Below, piece after piece: positions 33,924 to 47,956 of a stretch of 64,000 bases of DNA. A program made the position numbers and the translations under genes. Under the pieces are notes generated by a model. The model was not told where the DNA came from and made no database searches. It saw nothing but the letters and a program-made list of their open reading frames with translations. The stretch is from Prosopocoilus inquinatus (taxonomy: Eukaryota > Arthropoda > Insecta > Coleoptera > Lucanidae), in contig CM069878.1 of the NCBI GenBank assembly GCA_036172665.1, positions 24,231,501 through 24,295,500 on the forward strand, given 5' to 3'. How positions within the stretch are numbered: position 1 is the stretch's first letter; every line of letters begins with the position of its first letter.

Positions 33924-34162
33924 TTTGAATTAATTGAAAATACAAAGTGTCAGTTTGACATTTGTTTAAGTAAATAATTGAACAGCTATCAGTTCTGCAA
34001 ATCTTAGGAGAAAAAAACAGTGAAATCATAGCCCACTTTAATGACGAATTCATCTGAAGGCACTGTACATTTTTTTTCAAACGTTCCTAACAATGCAAAA
34101 CAAAAATGTTTTTTTTTTTTTTATAAAATACCTATATTAGATGGGGTACGGGAATTTCTGGA

Positions 34163-34246
34163 CATGTGAGGGAATCAATGATGAGACGATTGGAATCGTG
34201 CGTTTCATCAGAAGATGGTATAGGCAGTTTTTCTAAGAATCGGTTA
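34163..34246 (+). pseudogene. DDE_3 transposase C-terminal fragment
   Basis: A 28-codon stretch with VRESMMRRLESCVSSE on the plus strand, the usual C-terminal end of insect DDE_3 transposases, followed by a ACACCCTGTA terminus near 34350. It faces the pseudogene at 32971-33923 and so belongs to a separate truncated copy. Confidence 0.5.
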
Positions 34247-34607
34247 GTATTGGGTAAAAAATGCAAGAAACATTTTTTGTTATCATTGTTAGGAGCGTTC
34301 GAAAATAATAAAATAAATTAAAATTGTTTTTGAAGTTTTACTTTTACACCCTGTATCTAGGAATATAAGTATTTCCTGACAAAATGTTTATACAACGTGT
34401 CTGTAAACCTATGTCTTTAATTGAAACCACAAATAGTGGTCAAGAAAAGAAGCAAGATTTGTTACACAACTATTGTAATTGAAAATGTTTGAGGATCGCT
34501 GAATGCAGCTTAAATGTTCTGGCAGAGCTTCGTTTTCGACTGTTCGGGGCCATAAAAAATCATAAAAACGCAGACCATGACCTAGAGCACAGAAATTATA
34601 CTTAAGG

Positions 34608-35501
34608 CAGGTCAAGTATCGTGTTTTTTTGTTAATTTTAAAAGCAGATAAATTTTGTAACTAGGTAAGTTCTTAATAACTTAAAATATTCTGTGCGTGT
34701 TGCATTAACTGATGATTAGTTTTGTGCTAATCCGTATTTTAAGAGTTAAATTTAAAAAATTCAATCTAAAGGCGATCGAAAAAGTGGAAATTCTTACATC
34801 ATATTAATTTGTAAATTGTCAATAATCAACTTACAATGTTGGTTACTAAAGTTACGAAATAAACGTGTGCACTAAGCGAGAGCTTTTATGTCTCTGCCGA
34901 CGCAGAAATTCAGGTTGAATATTATCCTTATAAAAAAACATGTGGTTTGCGTTGAAATGTAAACAATTAATAAAATAGTTCGACTGAGAGCTAGCGAAGT
35001 TATTCAATCACTTATTTTGAACCCATAGATTATTGTGTGTACAGGCAATCTAATTTATTTAAATTTTTCATCGTATCATACTCCTATGCTTGCTTTCCGT
35101 TTTTACAAGAGACATAGTTTCCGCTCTTGCAATACTTATTCTGCAGCTATTAGTGCGATAATTAAAAAATAATTTCACGCATTTTCAACGCAGTTACAAA
35201 ACTAGCTTACGAATATGTTTAATTACTTCAGCAAAAATTGAAGATTAGGTACTCGTTTTTAACATAATTGTTATTGTCTATTACAAAGAGGTGCGTAAAC
35301 AAACGTTCTTACTTATCGCATGATGAAAATACAAATAAATATGCCGATGTCCGCATGTCGGATTCATGTTCGTATACAATAAGACACCGAGTTCTTCTAA
35401 ACGCAAATAAAAAGTTTTATTGGAGTTTATTGCTTTTATCGGAATAAATTGCTGAAACAAGTCCTAAACCAAGCAGAGGTTTCAAAACAAAGGAACTGCG
35501 C
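34608..35501 (-). repeat. Dispersed 0.9-kb repeat, copy 2
   Basis: Inverted copy of 15730-16640, 894 bp, with the same sharp ends. The two copies are about 19 kb apart in opposite orientation. Confidence 0.75.
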
Positions 35502-37014
35502 TCGCTTGTGATAGGTCAGTTTTTCATTTTTGGACAAGAAATTTCAGATTTGGAGAATTAATCTTTTATGTAACGAGGAACTTACAGTTTCGTTTAAAGA
35601 CAGAGGTTTTGAGGCAGCCTGTACAAAATGTTACAAGGAATTACATCCTGAAATTTCCGACCGTACTAAGGAAACAGCCTGTATATGTTTTCGCGTCTCT
35701 TAATACATATTTTCGTGCCACCTCTATTGAATTTTTATAAAGTTGAATGACCTTGAAATTATCTAAAAATAAACGTAAATATTATATCAATCGCAATAAC
35801 TGATAGCAGGTTTATTTGAACACGCACTTATATTGAATGCAAAAAAGATTTCTGTGGGTTGTATGAATCTGTATTCAAATGAAACTTTTATGATTGGTTT
35901 AGTTTTATCTACGCTAGATAATTGGCTCGGAATTTAATGGGTTCGTGCAAACAACAAGTTTGGTTAACACCAGCAGCACAGCGCTGGGTTGGAGCAGTTT
36001 TTCAGGATTTTCGTTTATAATTTAATTTTTCCCTGCACGCGAAAATTACACGTTAAAATTTTAATACATTTCGCATGCACACAATGTGTATAAATACGTA
36101 ATCAGGCGTCCCAGTTATAAATTTTCGTTTTGTTTTACAGTGCTTGCACGTAGTATGTACATATGTATTTTCCCTCGCATATGTGCACACAGTTGGAAAA
36201 TAATAAATGAGCTTTTCTAAACTTCTATTGTTGTATATTCGCATCGTCTTAGCTTTTCCGTAAAACTAGAGTAGGTCATAAATATTTTCAACGTTAATAT
36301 TTTATTAAATCGTAGGAAGAAGTTTAATTTTGCATCGGTATCAGCCCTTTAAATTTTTTATTTCGAAAGCACCGGGCTGCAGTGATGAGGTTTTCGACTT
36401 CGTCGTCATTTCTATGGAATCACCGTCCGCGCAGAAAATGTACTTTTGAGTGAAATAAAGCAGTGAGATGAACCCGATGTCTAGACTATTCGCCGCAGAC
36501 GGGAGATCTTCGATGTCCTTTTATTCTTGCGGTTTATCTTGGGTTAATCTTGCTCGGTGCCTTGGAGTCTTGTTATGTTTGAGCAGTACCTACTTTATAC
36601 TGACGGAAAGGGACTAACTAATGTTCAACATTCGTTTTATTGTTTAAAGTTGATTAAACAAAAAACACCCAACACTATTTTGGGGTAATCCAGTATTTCT
36701 TGAAAAAAAATTTTCGACTTGGAATATGGAAAAGTGTCCGACTTCAATCTAATTTTAAAACTCATTGAAATGGAGTTATTAATGACATAACTGACAAGAA
36801 GGCAACTATTGATGTATCATTTAGTCTTAGACCTCATCGAACCAGAATAATCAAGGTGAAATGTGTTGACAATTTGGAGATAAACAACAACACGTGGAGA
36901 CTTCGAATGCATATTTATTGCAATTACCAGTACACGCTCATCTCGAGAACAACAACACCAGTACTATACCAACAGAATACAATGGGGCGAGGGGATATTC
37001 ATTCGTTGAACTTG
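35502..37014. other. No gene recognised
   Basis: AT-rich. The stretch 36360-36500 is less AT-rich with several CG pairs and might be regulatory; nothing more can be said. Confidence 0.45.
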
Positions 37015-39450
37015 ATGTACACTCATGGACTTTAAAGACGCCCAGGTCTTTACAACCCCTGTCCACTACTTTACCGGTCGACTATATTAATTCGACCGAC
37101 CTAAAATTATTTACGACGGGTACTCTTGCAGCCTTTCCAATAATTATCTACACGTGTTTTTATGTATTCATGCTTCAATATAATACTCCTTTACACGCCG
37201 TGTCCGCAGATCGGGTTTACTATAGGAAAAACGTTTTACTTTTCATTTTTTTGCTTGCCCTAAAACGTAATAAGTAATACGAAAATAATAAATTCCCATT
37301 AATAACTGAAAAAGTTGGGATATTTATCTTTTTACTTTAACAAAATGTCAATCATGTCAGCTATGAATTGGCGGTATTATGAATTTGATACCTTACCACG
37401 TTTTCATTCACAATATCTTTGTTTTATGAAAATGTTTGCAGGTTCTTAAAATTTTAAAATTGAAGTTAAAAAATGAAAACCTGTTTTTAAGAGAGTTTAT
37501 TTTAAATGATTTTATTCTACGTAGCTATTACCCCTTTTACATTTACAGTAATTGAAGAGTAACTTCTAACTGCTCTAAGTGCCAATCTTGTGTTAAATTG
37601 TTTTTTTTTTTTGTTAAAACTGCTCCAAATTTTGTTTTTAGTTTTTGGAACTGCAATATTAAGGTGTAATTTGCTTGTGCCTTTATATATGATTTGATTT
37701 CGTTACTTTTTTCAGACTCTATTTCGCTTAAATCAAATTAGCACTTAGACCATTTAGAAGTTACATTCTTCGATTGATATTACTTGACTTAAACAGTTTA
37801 CGTGAATTTACGCTATTTTTGAACATTGTCATATTGTGTGAAAGTGTAAATATGATTTTATTTCATTGTTATTAATGGAAATTTAATATTTTCTATAGCG
37901 GTTTTGGAATTTTTTAGACTTTTTATAATGTTTTTTTTTTTCGAAAAGTAAAAAATTAAAGGGTCTTCCTATAGTGAACTAGATCCGTGGACACATTGTA
38001 TATTGGATTCTATATTATACAAATTTCGCAAAAGTGTAGTAATTTTTTAAGTTTTCTGATTAGATATAACAATCTTTAGAATTTTAATTTTACTATAATT
38101 TTATACAATTATAAAATTGTGAATAGCTTAAACAGCGACTCTCTACGATCAGAATTTTAAAATTGTGATTAAATATATTATAACTAAACTAAATTATAAA
38201 ATTTTTCATCTCGCTATACTAAGATAATCTGTCTTAACACAATTACAGCCTGGGCCAAAAGCATTAGGCACCCTTACGATTTAATTCTTTTCCGAACTAT
38301 ATAGGATAATTTAAACAATGCCCAATACTTTATAGGGATTGTAAAACATCTGGCAGGTAACAATTCGCAATTCTGGTTCAGAGAACAGGTAATCAGTCTC
38401 CTATCGGCGTACAGTGGGAAAAACCGACGGTTTTACCGGCCAAAAATAAAAAGTCAACCCTAAGGGTGTTTTTTCGCTTGGTGCGTTACTTTATCACCAC
38501 ACTGTATAGAATCCAATATACACCATATCCACGGATCGAGTTCACTACAGGAAAAACGTTTTAATTTTTCACTTTTCGAAAAAAAAACATTCTTTATCAA
38601 AAAAACTGGTTGTCCTAAAAATTCCAAAACCGCCATAGAAAATATTAATCTCCATTAACAACAATAAAATAAAATCATTTACATTGTCACAAAATATGGC
38701 AATACTCAACAATTCCGTTAGTAAATACACGTAAACTGTTTCAGTAAAGTAATATCAATTTAATTAAAGAGTGTACCTAACTTTTTAATGGTGTAAGTGT
38801 AAATAGAGTCAATACCAAAAACTAAAAACAAAATTTGGAGCAGTTTTAACAAAAAAAAAAAAAACAATTTAACACAAAATTGGCACTTAGACCAGTTAGG
38901 AGTTACTCTTCAATTACTGTAAATGTAAAATGGGTAATAGTTACGTAGAATAAAATAATTTAAAATAAACTCTCTTAAAAACAGGTTTTCATTTTTTAAC
39001 TTCAATTTTAAAATTTTAAGAACCTGCAAACATTTTCATAAAACAAAGATATTGCGAATGAAAACGTGATAAGGTATCAAATTCATAATACCGCCAATTC
39101 CTAACTGACATGATTGACATTTTGTTAAAGTAAAAAGATAAATATCCTAACCTTTTCAGTTATTAATGGGAATTTATTATTTTCGTAATATTTATTACGA
39201 TTTAGGGCAAGCAGAAAAATGAAAAATAAAACGTTTTTCCTATAGTAAACCCGATCTGCGGACACGGCCTGTAAAGCAGTATTGTATTGAAGCATGAATA
39301 CATACAAACACGTGTAGATAATTATTGGAAAGGCTGCCAGAGTACCCGTTGTAAATAATTTTAGGTCGGTCGGATTAATATAGTCGACCGGTAAAGTAGT
39401 GGACAAGGGTGGTAAAGATCTGGGCGTCTTTAAAGTCCATGAGTGTACAT
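37015..39450. mobile_element. 2.4-kb palindromic element
   Basis: Starts ATGTACACTCATGGAC and ends in its reverse complement; arms of about 1 kb (37015-38030 and 38503-39450) pair with scattered differences, around a 0.47-kb unpaired centre. Within each arm a further inverted motif CCTATAGT(A/G)AAC...GGACAC bounds an inner block. Two mirror frames (36894-37277 + and 39125-39523 -) encode nearly the same peptide simply because the DNA is mirrored; it has no known signature. Confidence 0.8.
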
Positions 39451-40270
39451 ATTGGTTGAACTTAGACGTAAATTTCGAATTCCCGAATTCTCTTGGACTT
39501 AAGAATTCAAGGTGAATTCTCATGCAAATACGGAAATATTCTCCTGCATGTACGTGAATTCATATAAATTCACATGAATTCTACTAAATTCGCATTAATT
39601 TTGTTTGAAATTCTAAAAGGTAATTAGTTTAGGTACTCGAAAGGTTTTATAGAAAACCGGATACAAAGAAGGAAATACAGAGAAGACTGATGTTGGGCGC
39701 TTGAAAGATTACTTCATAATAAGGATATATCAAGAAAATTTAAATTAAGAATTTAATAAAATAATATAATTTTCTTGAATCACAGTCACGTATTTGTCAT
39801 GTGGAGTGGACGTAGACTAGCTTATGTACGTCCACTGCCTGACCGACTCATGTGTGTTAATGTCGAGATGACTCAAAAAATTAAGCAATACACCTGAAGA
39901 TGACCAAAAGAACTCTTGTCGAAAACGTTAATGTAACGAACAGAAGAAAAGAAAAAAAGTACATGACTGTGATTCAAGAAAATTGTAGGAGTATTATTTT
40001 ATTAATATCATCAGTCAAAAATTTATCAACAACAGAACACAAGATAAATGGGAAAGAACTACAAGAGCTGTATAAAGAAGCAAACATAAAAAAAGAATAC
40101 CAAGGAAACTGGTAGAAAGTAGTATTGGAGGAAACGTGGAAGATTTAAATTTAGATGGAAGGATGAAGTGGCAGGGAACATAGAGCAATGTAAAATTAAG
40201 TGGAAAGAGAAAATTCAAGACGGGGAAGCCTGAAGTAAAGCAAGCATTCTAGGTCTGGAGCGCTAAGCTA
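39451..40270. other. No gene; remnant sequence
   Basis: AT-rich. CACCTGAAGATGACC...GTCGAAAACG at about 39892 has the texture of a decayed Penelope-type tail but a ribozyme fold is not convincing. Confidence 0.35.
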
Positions 40271-40688
40271 TACCGGGTGATAAGTGTCCGACCCGTCAAC
40301 CACAGGTAGTATACAGAGAAAGAAAAAGTCTGTGTGCATAGGGAGTCTAATATCCATAGTTTATGAGATAAAATGCATTGAGGATTCAGATATAAATTAT
40401 TTAATGGACCCTATTACAGCTGTATTGCAATGAATTCGCTTGGAATAGAACGAAACACCAGCATTTACCTTGAAATGAAACTGTAAAACGTTTTCATTTG
40501 TGGCTTCCGTTCGAATTTCGGACTTATGTATGTATACGTAACAAATGAATGGTGATTTCCATTTTGCATTTATAGAAGATTGATTTTTGAAATTCCTCTG
40601 ATAGATTCATTTCTTGCAATTTCGCACTTCCGTGACCTTAGTGAATACGGTCCTAACGGGTCGGATACTTATTCTGAATTACCCTGTA
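40271..40688. mobile_element. 418-bp inverted-repeat MITE
   Basis: Left end TACCGGGTGATAAGTGT, right end in reverse TACAGGGTAATTCAG, both followed by ATCCGACCCGT-type sequence. No coding capacity. Member of the TACAGGGT-ended group. Confidence 0.7.
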
Positions 40689-41910
40689 TGGGTTATTTCT
40701 TTAAGTTTCATTTATTTCTCTATGGCATCGTGTAAATTTAGTTTTGTGGTTTTACGTTGCTGCCAGCCGTAAATTTCCTTCTTTTGACTTGTTACGGTAT
40801 GGTCCTAGGGTATCGACATATGCGCTGTTCCAACGCCAATGCTACATATAATATTTGAAGAGCAAAAGTAAAATGCACAAGTTCTTCGATTTCAAGCCGT
40901 GACATGTAATATAATGTATATAATACATGAATAAGAACGGAAAATCTTCAGATTTAGATGAAAGATCATTAATTAAATAACTTTGCTGCGTTTAGAAAAA
41001 AATTCGATTCTCCACTACTATGACTACAAGCTTTCCGGCCACAAATGCAATAAGTAAAGTGGCGACAGATTGCAAAGAGTTATGGTAAAATAAACTTTTT
41101 TGTTTAAAGATGCGTTTTGTAATGAAATTGTCAAGTATCCAGATCAGTTCATGCGTTTCTTAATAGCAATCTGTATTAAAAAAATGCACTAACTTTTTTT
41201 GGTTAATTGGCAATAATTTAGATTTTTTTTATTTGTACTTTCATTTTTATATAATTAGTGACTGTTTTACGTGATCCATTTCTATTTATTTATTTAATTA
41301 ACAGGTACAGTTTCTTGATACCAGAAACTCATATGAATTATTTTGTGTCTTTAAAATCTACTTGGAATTTATATGAGCTCGCCAGAATTCGGCAAATAAT
41401 TCATGAATTTATGTAATCTAGAGATTTCTTGAATTCAAATAGTACTCTTGGAATTCTTATGAACTGTGAATTTAGTGTACAAAAAAGATATCAATGATTA
41501 TCCCTTCGCAATGGGGTCTATTCTGTGGCATTGATATGGACTTGATACCTAACAATTATTGCTATGAATCAAGTTACTGTGCAAAATCGGTATTCTGGAA
41601 ACAGTTTCGTAACAACTTGCAATGCGTGTCAAGTGTGATATCAAGTTAATATGCATCTCTCTTGAATTGGCGGTCGGCAATCGACTTGAATTGTTATGGA
41701 ATCGTATCAAATTCTCTTCAATTAATGAATAACATATCAATTGATATGCATATTATTATTACAAAATAGCCCTGAATGAGGCAGATAAGGTCAGTCTGCT
41801 TTAGTTCCAGGCTAGGTGTCCAAGTTATTTAAAGATTAGGAATAAAGATCTCTTTGAATTGGTTGAATTCCTGGCTTCCGGTTGGAACCGCGTCTCTCGA
41901 ATTTCTTCTA
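40689..41910. other. No gene recognised
   Basis: AT-rich, with several GAATTC-centred short direct phrases around 41.3-41.5 kb. No element borders seen. Confidence 0.45.
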
Positions 41911-42001
41911 ATGGCGACGTTTCGTTTTCCATTGCAGAAGAACTTCTTCAGGGCTGCTGCTGCTGGTGGTCTTGCTGCTGCAGGTCTTGCTGCTGCATTT
42001 T
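41911..42001 (+). other. Possible short first exon, alanine-rich
   Basis: ATG frame MATFRFPLQKNFFRAAAAG continuing in Ala/Gly/Leu and ending at a perfect donor GTAAGT (42002). It would suit an N-terminal mitochondrial targeting or membrane segment. The same DNA read on the other strand is a CAG (opa-type) repeat, so a simple repeat is an equally good explanation. No following exon found. Confidence 0.22.
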
Positions 42002-42196
42002 GTAAGTCGTTGAAAAAAAAAATATTTCGACTATGTAACACAAACACAAAATATTCCATTGGAAGATGGAATAATTGCTGATTTATGAATCTACGAATTT
42101 GACATCTTACTGTGTGTAGGTTTGTTGTGTAGCACATACTGAACCCTAATCATTGTAAAGCTTAATCAAAGACCTATTAAATTCAGGAACAAAATA

Positions 42197-42557
42197 TAGG
42201 GTGTTCCATTTAAACTAACCGAGTAAAATAAACATCGGAGTTATGAATCACCTTGTGTAAAATAATAGGAATATGTTCGAAATGGAAATTGTCTTCTGTT
42301 CCATAGAGGTTATGTAACGTTGCTGTAAAATTTAAATGCCGAATTTTAATAAACATCTAATCTGTAAAACATCAAATAATAACATTTTTTTAAATTGAAA
42401 TGTCAATATCTCAAAAACTATTAGGTTTAGGTACATAACATCCTTATAATAAATTTATCTACTCTTAAAGACGAATCGAAATATGCCATAATATACAGTA
42501 CGTTTCATTAAAAAAAACACAATTTTGGTGTGGCACAGCCACACGGAACACCCTGTA
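42197..42557. mobile_element. 361-bp inverted-repeat MITE
   Basis: Left end TAGGGTGTTCCATTTAAAC, right end in reverse TACAGGGTGTTCCGTGTG. Only the outer dozen or so bases are inverted repeats. No coding capacity. Confidence 0.6.
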
Positions 42558-45500
42558 TAATTGTAACTAATTTTAAGTCATGCATCTATACCATAGGTAA
42601 GTACTAGAGAAAACAGATTTTCAAAATCTGCATTAGTATAGGCGCTATCCACCGAATACGCACTATTGGCCCACCCTGTACACGATATTTTATGTCCGAA
42701 TTGCCTCGGACAATATTCTTATTGTTCTATCAAATATTAAACATTTAAGCATTTGTTTTGGCAGTCATGTTTCTTTAACAATTTTCAAGTAAGACATAAT
42801 TTTTCCATTATTTTCTGATTTATTTATTATTTTCATTTTTGAGTATTAATTTCAAGCGAGCGCATTATTAGAGTAAGGAAAAATAAATTGTAAACAATCC
42901 AATTAAATTTTCAAGTATACCAAATTTTATCTCTCAATTAAGATAAACATAGTTGAGATCATGCTTTACCTTATAATTTTATGTATTAAAAAAAATCCTG
43001 TTAGGTACTCTACGAAATACAGCACAGAAAATCAATAAATGAGGGCATACATGGAAAACGAAATAAACGTTTTTTTCTTTTGTTTTGGAAGTTATGGTTT
43101 TTCGTCCACGTTTACCCCTCAAAATGAAAATAAAACACGTCTCCCCTTTGTGCCGATGTAAAAAATTTAGGAGGTTTTTTGGATATTTTTCATGCGAATA
43201 TTATCGTGCAGTGCGGAGAAATTAAAACGTAATAAAACGTTGTCAAAACGCACCGAGCTTGTTAATTAAAACTCATTTATGCAAAAAGGAGGAAACGGGC
43301 GCACGTCAAAGGGGTCATGAGCGAATATTTCGTGCCTGTTTTCGTCAAATATTGCCGGGTGACGACGGTAAAAGTTGTTTACGGTTTATGAAAATTATTG
43401 CATTGAGATAGCAACAATTAATATGCAATTAAAAAGAAACTAATTAGAAACATTGACGGTGATAACCGCATTTGTTATTAATGCAATGTTACTTATGCAG
43501 TCACTCACTGAATAAACCAGTGTTTAGTTGATTGAAACTCATTTTTGAGCACACACCACTAAGGTGCAATATTTAAAAAAAAGAAACTAAAAACAATTGG
43601 AGACTCTCCTCAAAAATTTAAGACCACAGAATAAAACAAAATATCTATGTTAATTAGAAAAGGTCACGCCCTGTCTGAGTTTATCACAATTGATAAAATA
43701 TTACAAATACGTTATGAGCAACAGCAACTGGGGGCCAATGATAACTGGGCTATGTTATTTTAAAAAAAGATGGTGACGATACTTTTCATTAAAAAAAAAT
43801 ATAGTTTCATAACACATTACAATGCAATATCACTACATTTTTTTATTATGCTGTAGAATATTTTTTATGTATTGTAGCACAAAATAAAATACCTAATTCT
43901 AAAGTTTGTTGCAATTTGGAACAGGTTCTCTCTGTGTAGATATTTATGTCCTAATTGCGGTCTCGTCAACAGAAGAGTAGTTGGAGAACTCCACCGCCAT
44001 CTCATTGACGTTTCCTACTTGCAGAAGACTGTTTTGTGAACCAAGAACAAGCAGAAGTAGCAATAGTTAGAAGTCCAGGTGAAGTCCTGTGTATAAAAAA
44101 ACTAACGTCAACTAAGAATGCAAGTCTGAGACAATAATTACGTCATCGAAAATTTAAACAAGTGTCTCACCAAGCAAACCTCTGATCAATCTAAACAAGA
44201 TGTAGTTGTAAAAAAATTCTTCCTGAATTTTTTTGTAGATAATCACGAATGATTTTATTTAAACGCTACGCTTTGTTTAATTTCCATATGCGGCTCGCCT
44301 GGCTGAGAACAAGTAGAAACTAGCTACATAAATTGCATTTTATATCAAATAAAATAACCGCGCACGTCTGTGGCTCAGCTTTCCTAAAAAAGATCGTTAA
44401 ATTTGCTTCAAATAAGTAAGCGAGCCGACGAAGTACTCAACGCTGCGCTTATCCACAATGAAGAGAGAGAATATGTGGTCGACTGTTGTGTTAGTTTGTT
44501 ACACAGTCTGATCAAGCGATCCCAATTTATTCGAGCGCAAGAGCATTGGGTTTAGAAATAAATGACGCTCCGCTTCTTTAATAAAAAATATAAGAATCCG
44601 CTCCTTGATAATTGCCATTTCTTTGCGTTTAAGACTCACATTTTTGTTATGTATTCGTGAAGTTCTTACAATGCTTGTCCGACGTGGTCGAGATCAACGA
44701 AGTTAACTGACGTGAAGCACTTACACAGCGATAAACTTTACAAAATTTCTGTGTAGAACACCACATGTTGGTTGTTTTTGTTTGTGTAGATTGGAGTTCA
44801 GACGTTTGACAGGGAAACGTTATTGACTTTGATAGAGTGTGGAAACTTGTTAAGGACAAAGTAACGTGCGCCTTATATCTCGCCGAATCATTGAATTTTA
44901 GTCGTAGTGAAAATTACATTTTCACTTCAATAGATAATTTGCATTGCCCGAAGCAACCCTTTTTATAGGTTTGTGTTTATATGTTACTTTAACCTAAAAA
45001 AATACATTTGTTTCCCTATTCTTAAAGTGACTTTAAATTAAAGCTTCCTCAAAGTCTGATTATGAAAACAGCGATGTGTATAATATTTTATTTGCTACAC
45101 AATTATAAATATATAAAATTGTAGAAATTACTACCATTAAATTGCCATCGGCGGAAAGTGTCATGTTTTAAATCATGTCTCATCTCATCAGCTGCGGAAA
45201 CGCCGCACAGTGTTGCTGAGTACTAATAAAAAATTGGACAAAATTATTTAATTTTTTTTCATTAAAAACAGTTATATTACGTTGAAATATACATGAAAAA
45301 AATAAAAATTCGAAAAATACTTTTTCGTTTTAGGAACGATAAGACAATACATAAAATGTGAAGAAAAAGTCTGGTAAAATAAATATTTCTGAAAATATTT
45401 TCTTTTTGGAAAAATGCTCGGACAGAAAGGTTATTACTATAAATCTACATTTCAGTTCATTTATTTGTACAGTGGCGTACCATTAGGGTACTAAAACAAC

Positions 45501-47873
45501 TTTATTTTTTTAATGGAAACCTCTATTTTTATTACGAATTCCAAGCGGGCATATTTTTCTACGTACAACTACAAAGAAAAAATTGTAGTCACATAAGAAT
45601 CTTTTTGAAACAAATGTTCAAGTATTAATAAACAAATAAAACAAATAGATGAAGTATTTTGAATGCAGATTATCACATCAACGCTCATTATGAAATGTGA
45701 GAAAATTTTCACTGTCTCTTCAAAGGAAATTATTAAAGATAAATGCAGGTGCACTGTGACTAACAAAATATTGGACTAAAATGTCAATGTCAATAACATT
45801 GTCAAAAATGCATCGTTTCACTGTTTAATAGTGAACGGGCCATAATTTTATATTTATTTAATTTACTTCATTCAAAATTAAATATTTTTTAAAGCACTAA
45901 ATAAAAATGAAAATGAAGATTTATTACGAAAAAAGAAATTTATATTGTACCCCAATGATTGCTGAAAATAAATAACCTGAGATGTAGGAATCGAGTTCGA
46001 GCGTTCTTGCAAAAACAAAATAGTTTAGCAAATATTTAGGGTGTTCCAGACTTTTATCCTCAGTCTATAATAGAATTTATTTTACACTCCGTATAGAAAG
46101 TAGCAGGAAAAGGATAAAATACTACTGCAACTTCCAATTCCTGAATGTGTATGTATTTATGTCACATGTTTGATCGGAGCATTTTTATCAATTCTTCTTC
46201 TGTAATTATGACTCCTTTGTTGAAAGAAATGTTCTATATTATTTTATTTTCTTAAATTTGACACAATTACTAAAATTTTCTAGTTTGTTTAAATTCTTGA
46301 AAATTCATTTTTCATTGATTTTTTGAAAAATATGATTTTCATGTCGAGAAAATTCCACGAAGTGACCTACAACAAATAATAAATAAAAAATCAGAATGGC
46401 GCAAAAACGCGCAAGTTTTTAAGTTTTATTATGAAAACACAAAGTGTATAGAACATTTAAACATAGGTCTCCAACAGGTGATATTCGGAATTACTAAACA
46501 AAAAGTTTCATCAATAAGATATAACAGGTGTTAAAATATTTGCATGATTTGTACGATTATTTCTAAACTATTAAACACAAAAAAAATAATAATAGGTGAA
46601 ACGATTAATTAAACATACCTTCCATATTTTATTACACAGTTTAATTTTGAACAAACTGACTTCAGAAGGAAAATATAATTAACAATGTTGCGATAAATTC
46701 ATGGCGAGTATAATGACATAACAATTGATACGACACTTTGTCTAGCAATTACTCCATATTTACAAAGGTTACTTACCCTCTTTTTACGATAAATAACAAA
46801 TTAACTCCTGATCTAATATTTATTAAGTTTCTTTTCGTCTTCCTTCATTTTAACATTTTGATTTTTGCCGTATTGGCCACAGTGTGCGCGCGCCGCTTCG
46901 AAAATCTAATCACGTACGTACAGTAATACTTAAAAATGTCTCCCAATAAAACTTTAACTTCCAGTTATACCGACGTCGATTAAAGGTGATTTCGAATTAA
47001 AGCGTAGGAAGTCCTATGTTTACTCAAGAATTAGTTAACAACGACGTTGGTGCAACTCAGCCTAAGTCGTTATCTAACAGGTAAACAAACCCGCGAATTT
47101 TATTTCACGTGTTTCATTTGTATTTGTTTACCTAATTGCTGATTTGGCAGACATTACTGGAAAATATGACTGAGCATCTTAGTTCATTGTAGACTTTACA
47201 TCTTAGATAATTGGGTTTATTTCCAACTAACTCTAAAATTTTTACTATACGTTGTTCACAAATTAAAAAAAAAACACCACCTGCTGCGTTATGTTGGTAT
47301 TAAACATCAGTCCCCTATACAACATTATCAAAATGTTAAGTTAGCAAGGCATTTGAAGTTTCATGTCAAAGTAATTTGTCATCTCAATTTTACTGTTATA
47401 GCATTTATATTCATTTTTACAAGCCATTTCAGTACCGGGAAAACAGAGAAATATTTTAAATGTTAAAATGAAAGAAGCACTTGACAAATGTGGTGTTGAA
47501 ATAAAAAATTATTTCAGATTTAAGCAACCGGAAAATATTTGAGCCTGAAGGTTCGTAACTACTTCTTCCTGGTTCTGCATATTGTTTATTTAAATTCAAT
47601 AGTTTCATGCTACGTTTTAACTTATGTTCTCGTTCTTTTCTCTCTCTGCAAACGTAAAAATATAATTACATATCTGCCTGCGTATTTCTACAAAAAAATC
47701 GTACGTACCTGACACAACGGATAATTACAGCCTGTATGTTATAAACTTCTTCACGAACGATAAGGTAAAAAACATGAATCTATCATAATTATTAAATTTA
47801 GAACCATAGATCTGTTCAGAACACATATCTAACCTTGTCATTTATTTCAAACACTACTTGTCAGTTTGTCATA
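42558..47873. other. Long gene-free AT-rich stretch
   Basis: No coding region or complete mobile element recognised in more than 5 kb. 43040-43420 is of more balanced composition and without repeats, which may point to a conserved regulatory element. Isolated element ends occur at about 42675 (CACCCTGTACA) and 46038 (AGGGTGTTCCAG). A donor-like CAG|GTAAAC lies near 47080. Confidence 0.4.
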
Positions 47874-47883
47874 TAACCTTATC

Positions 47884-47946
47884 AATTTGTCTATCCTACT
47901 GCAATGTCAAAAAGCGATCGTAAGATGTCGCTATTTTATTTGTTTG
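47884..47946 (+). mobile_element. 63-bp truncated hammerhead-element copy
   Basis: Matches the 3' end of the 312-bp unit (AATTTGTCTATCCTAC to GTCGCTATTTTAT) and is flanked by the 10-bp repeat TAACCTTATC (47874-47883, 47947-47956). The ribozyme part is missing. A heavily 5'-truncated insertion fits target-primed retroposition. The flanks repeat more loosely beyond the 10 bp, so part of the duplication may be older. Confidence 0.55.
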
Positions 47947-47956
47947 TAACCTTATC

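Noticed and set aside
36894..37277. Frame sharing a peptide with 39125-39523 on the other strand
   Set aside because: Mirror image of one palindrome, not two genes.
38127..38150. AAACAGCGACTCTCTACGATC, similar to the end of the hammerhead unit
   Set aside because: Only about 20 bases match; too short to call an insertion.
39888..39940. CTGAAGA...GAAAACGTT as a hammerhead
   Set aside because: Stem II pairs poorly and the first stem I pair is a mismatch.
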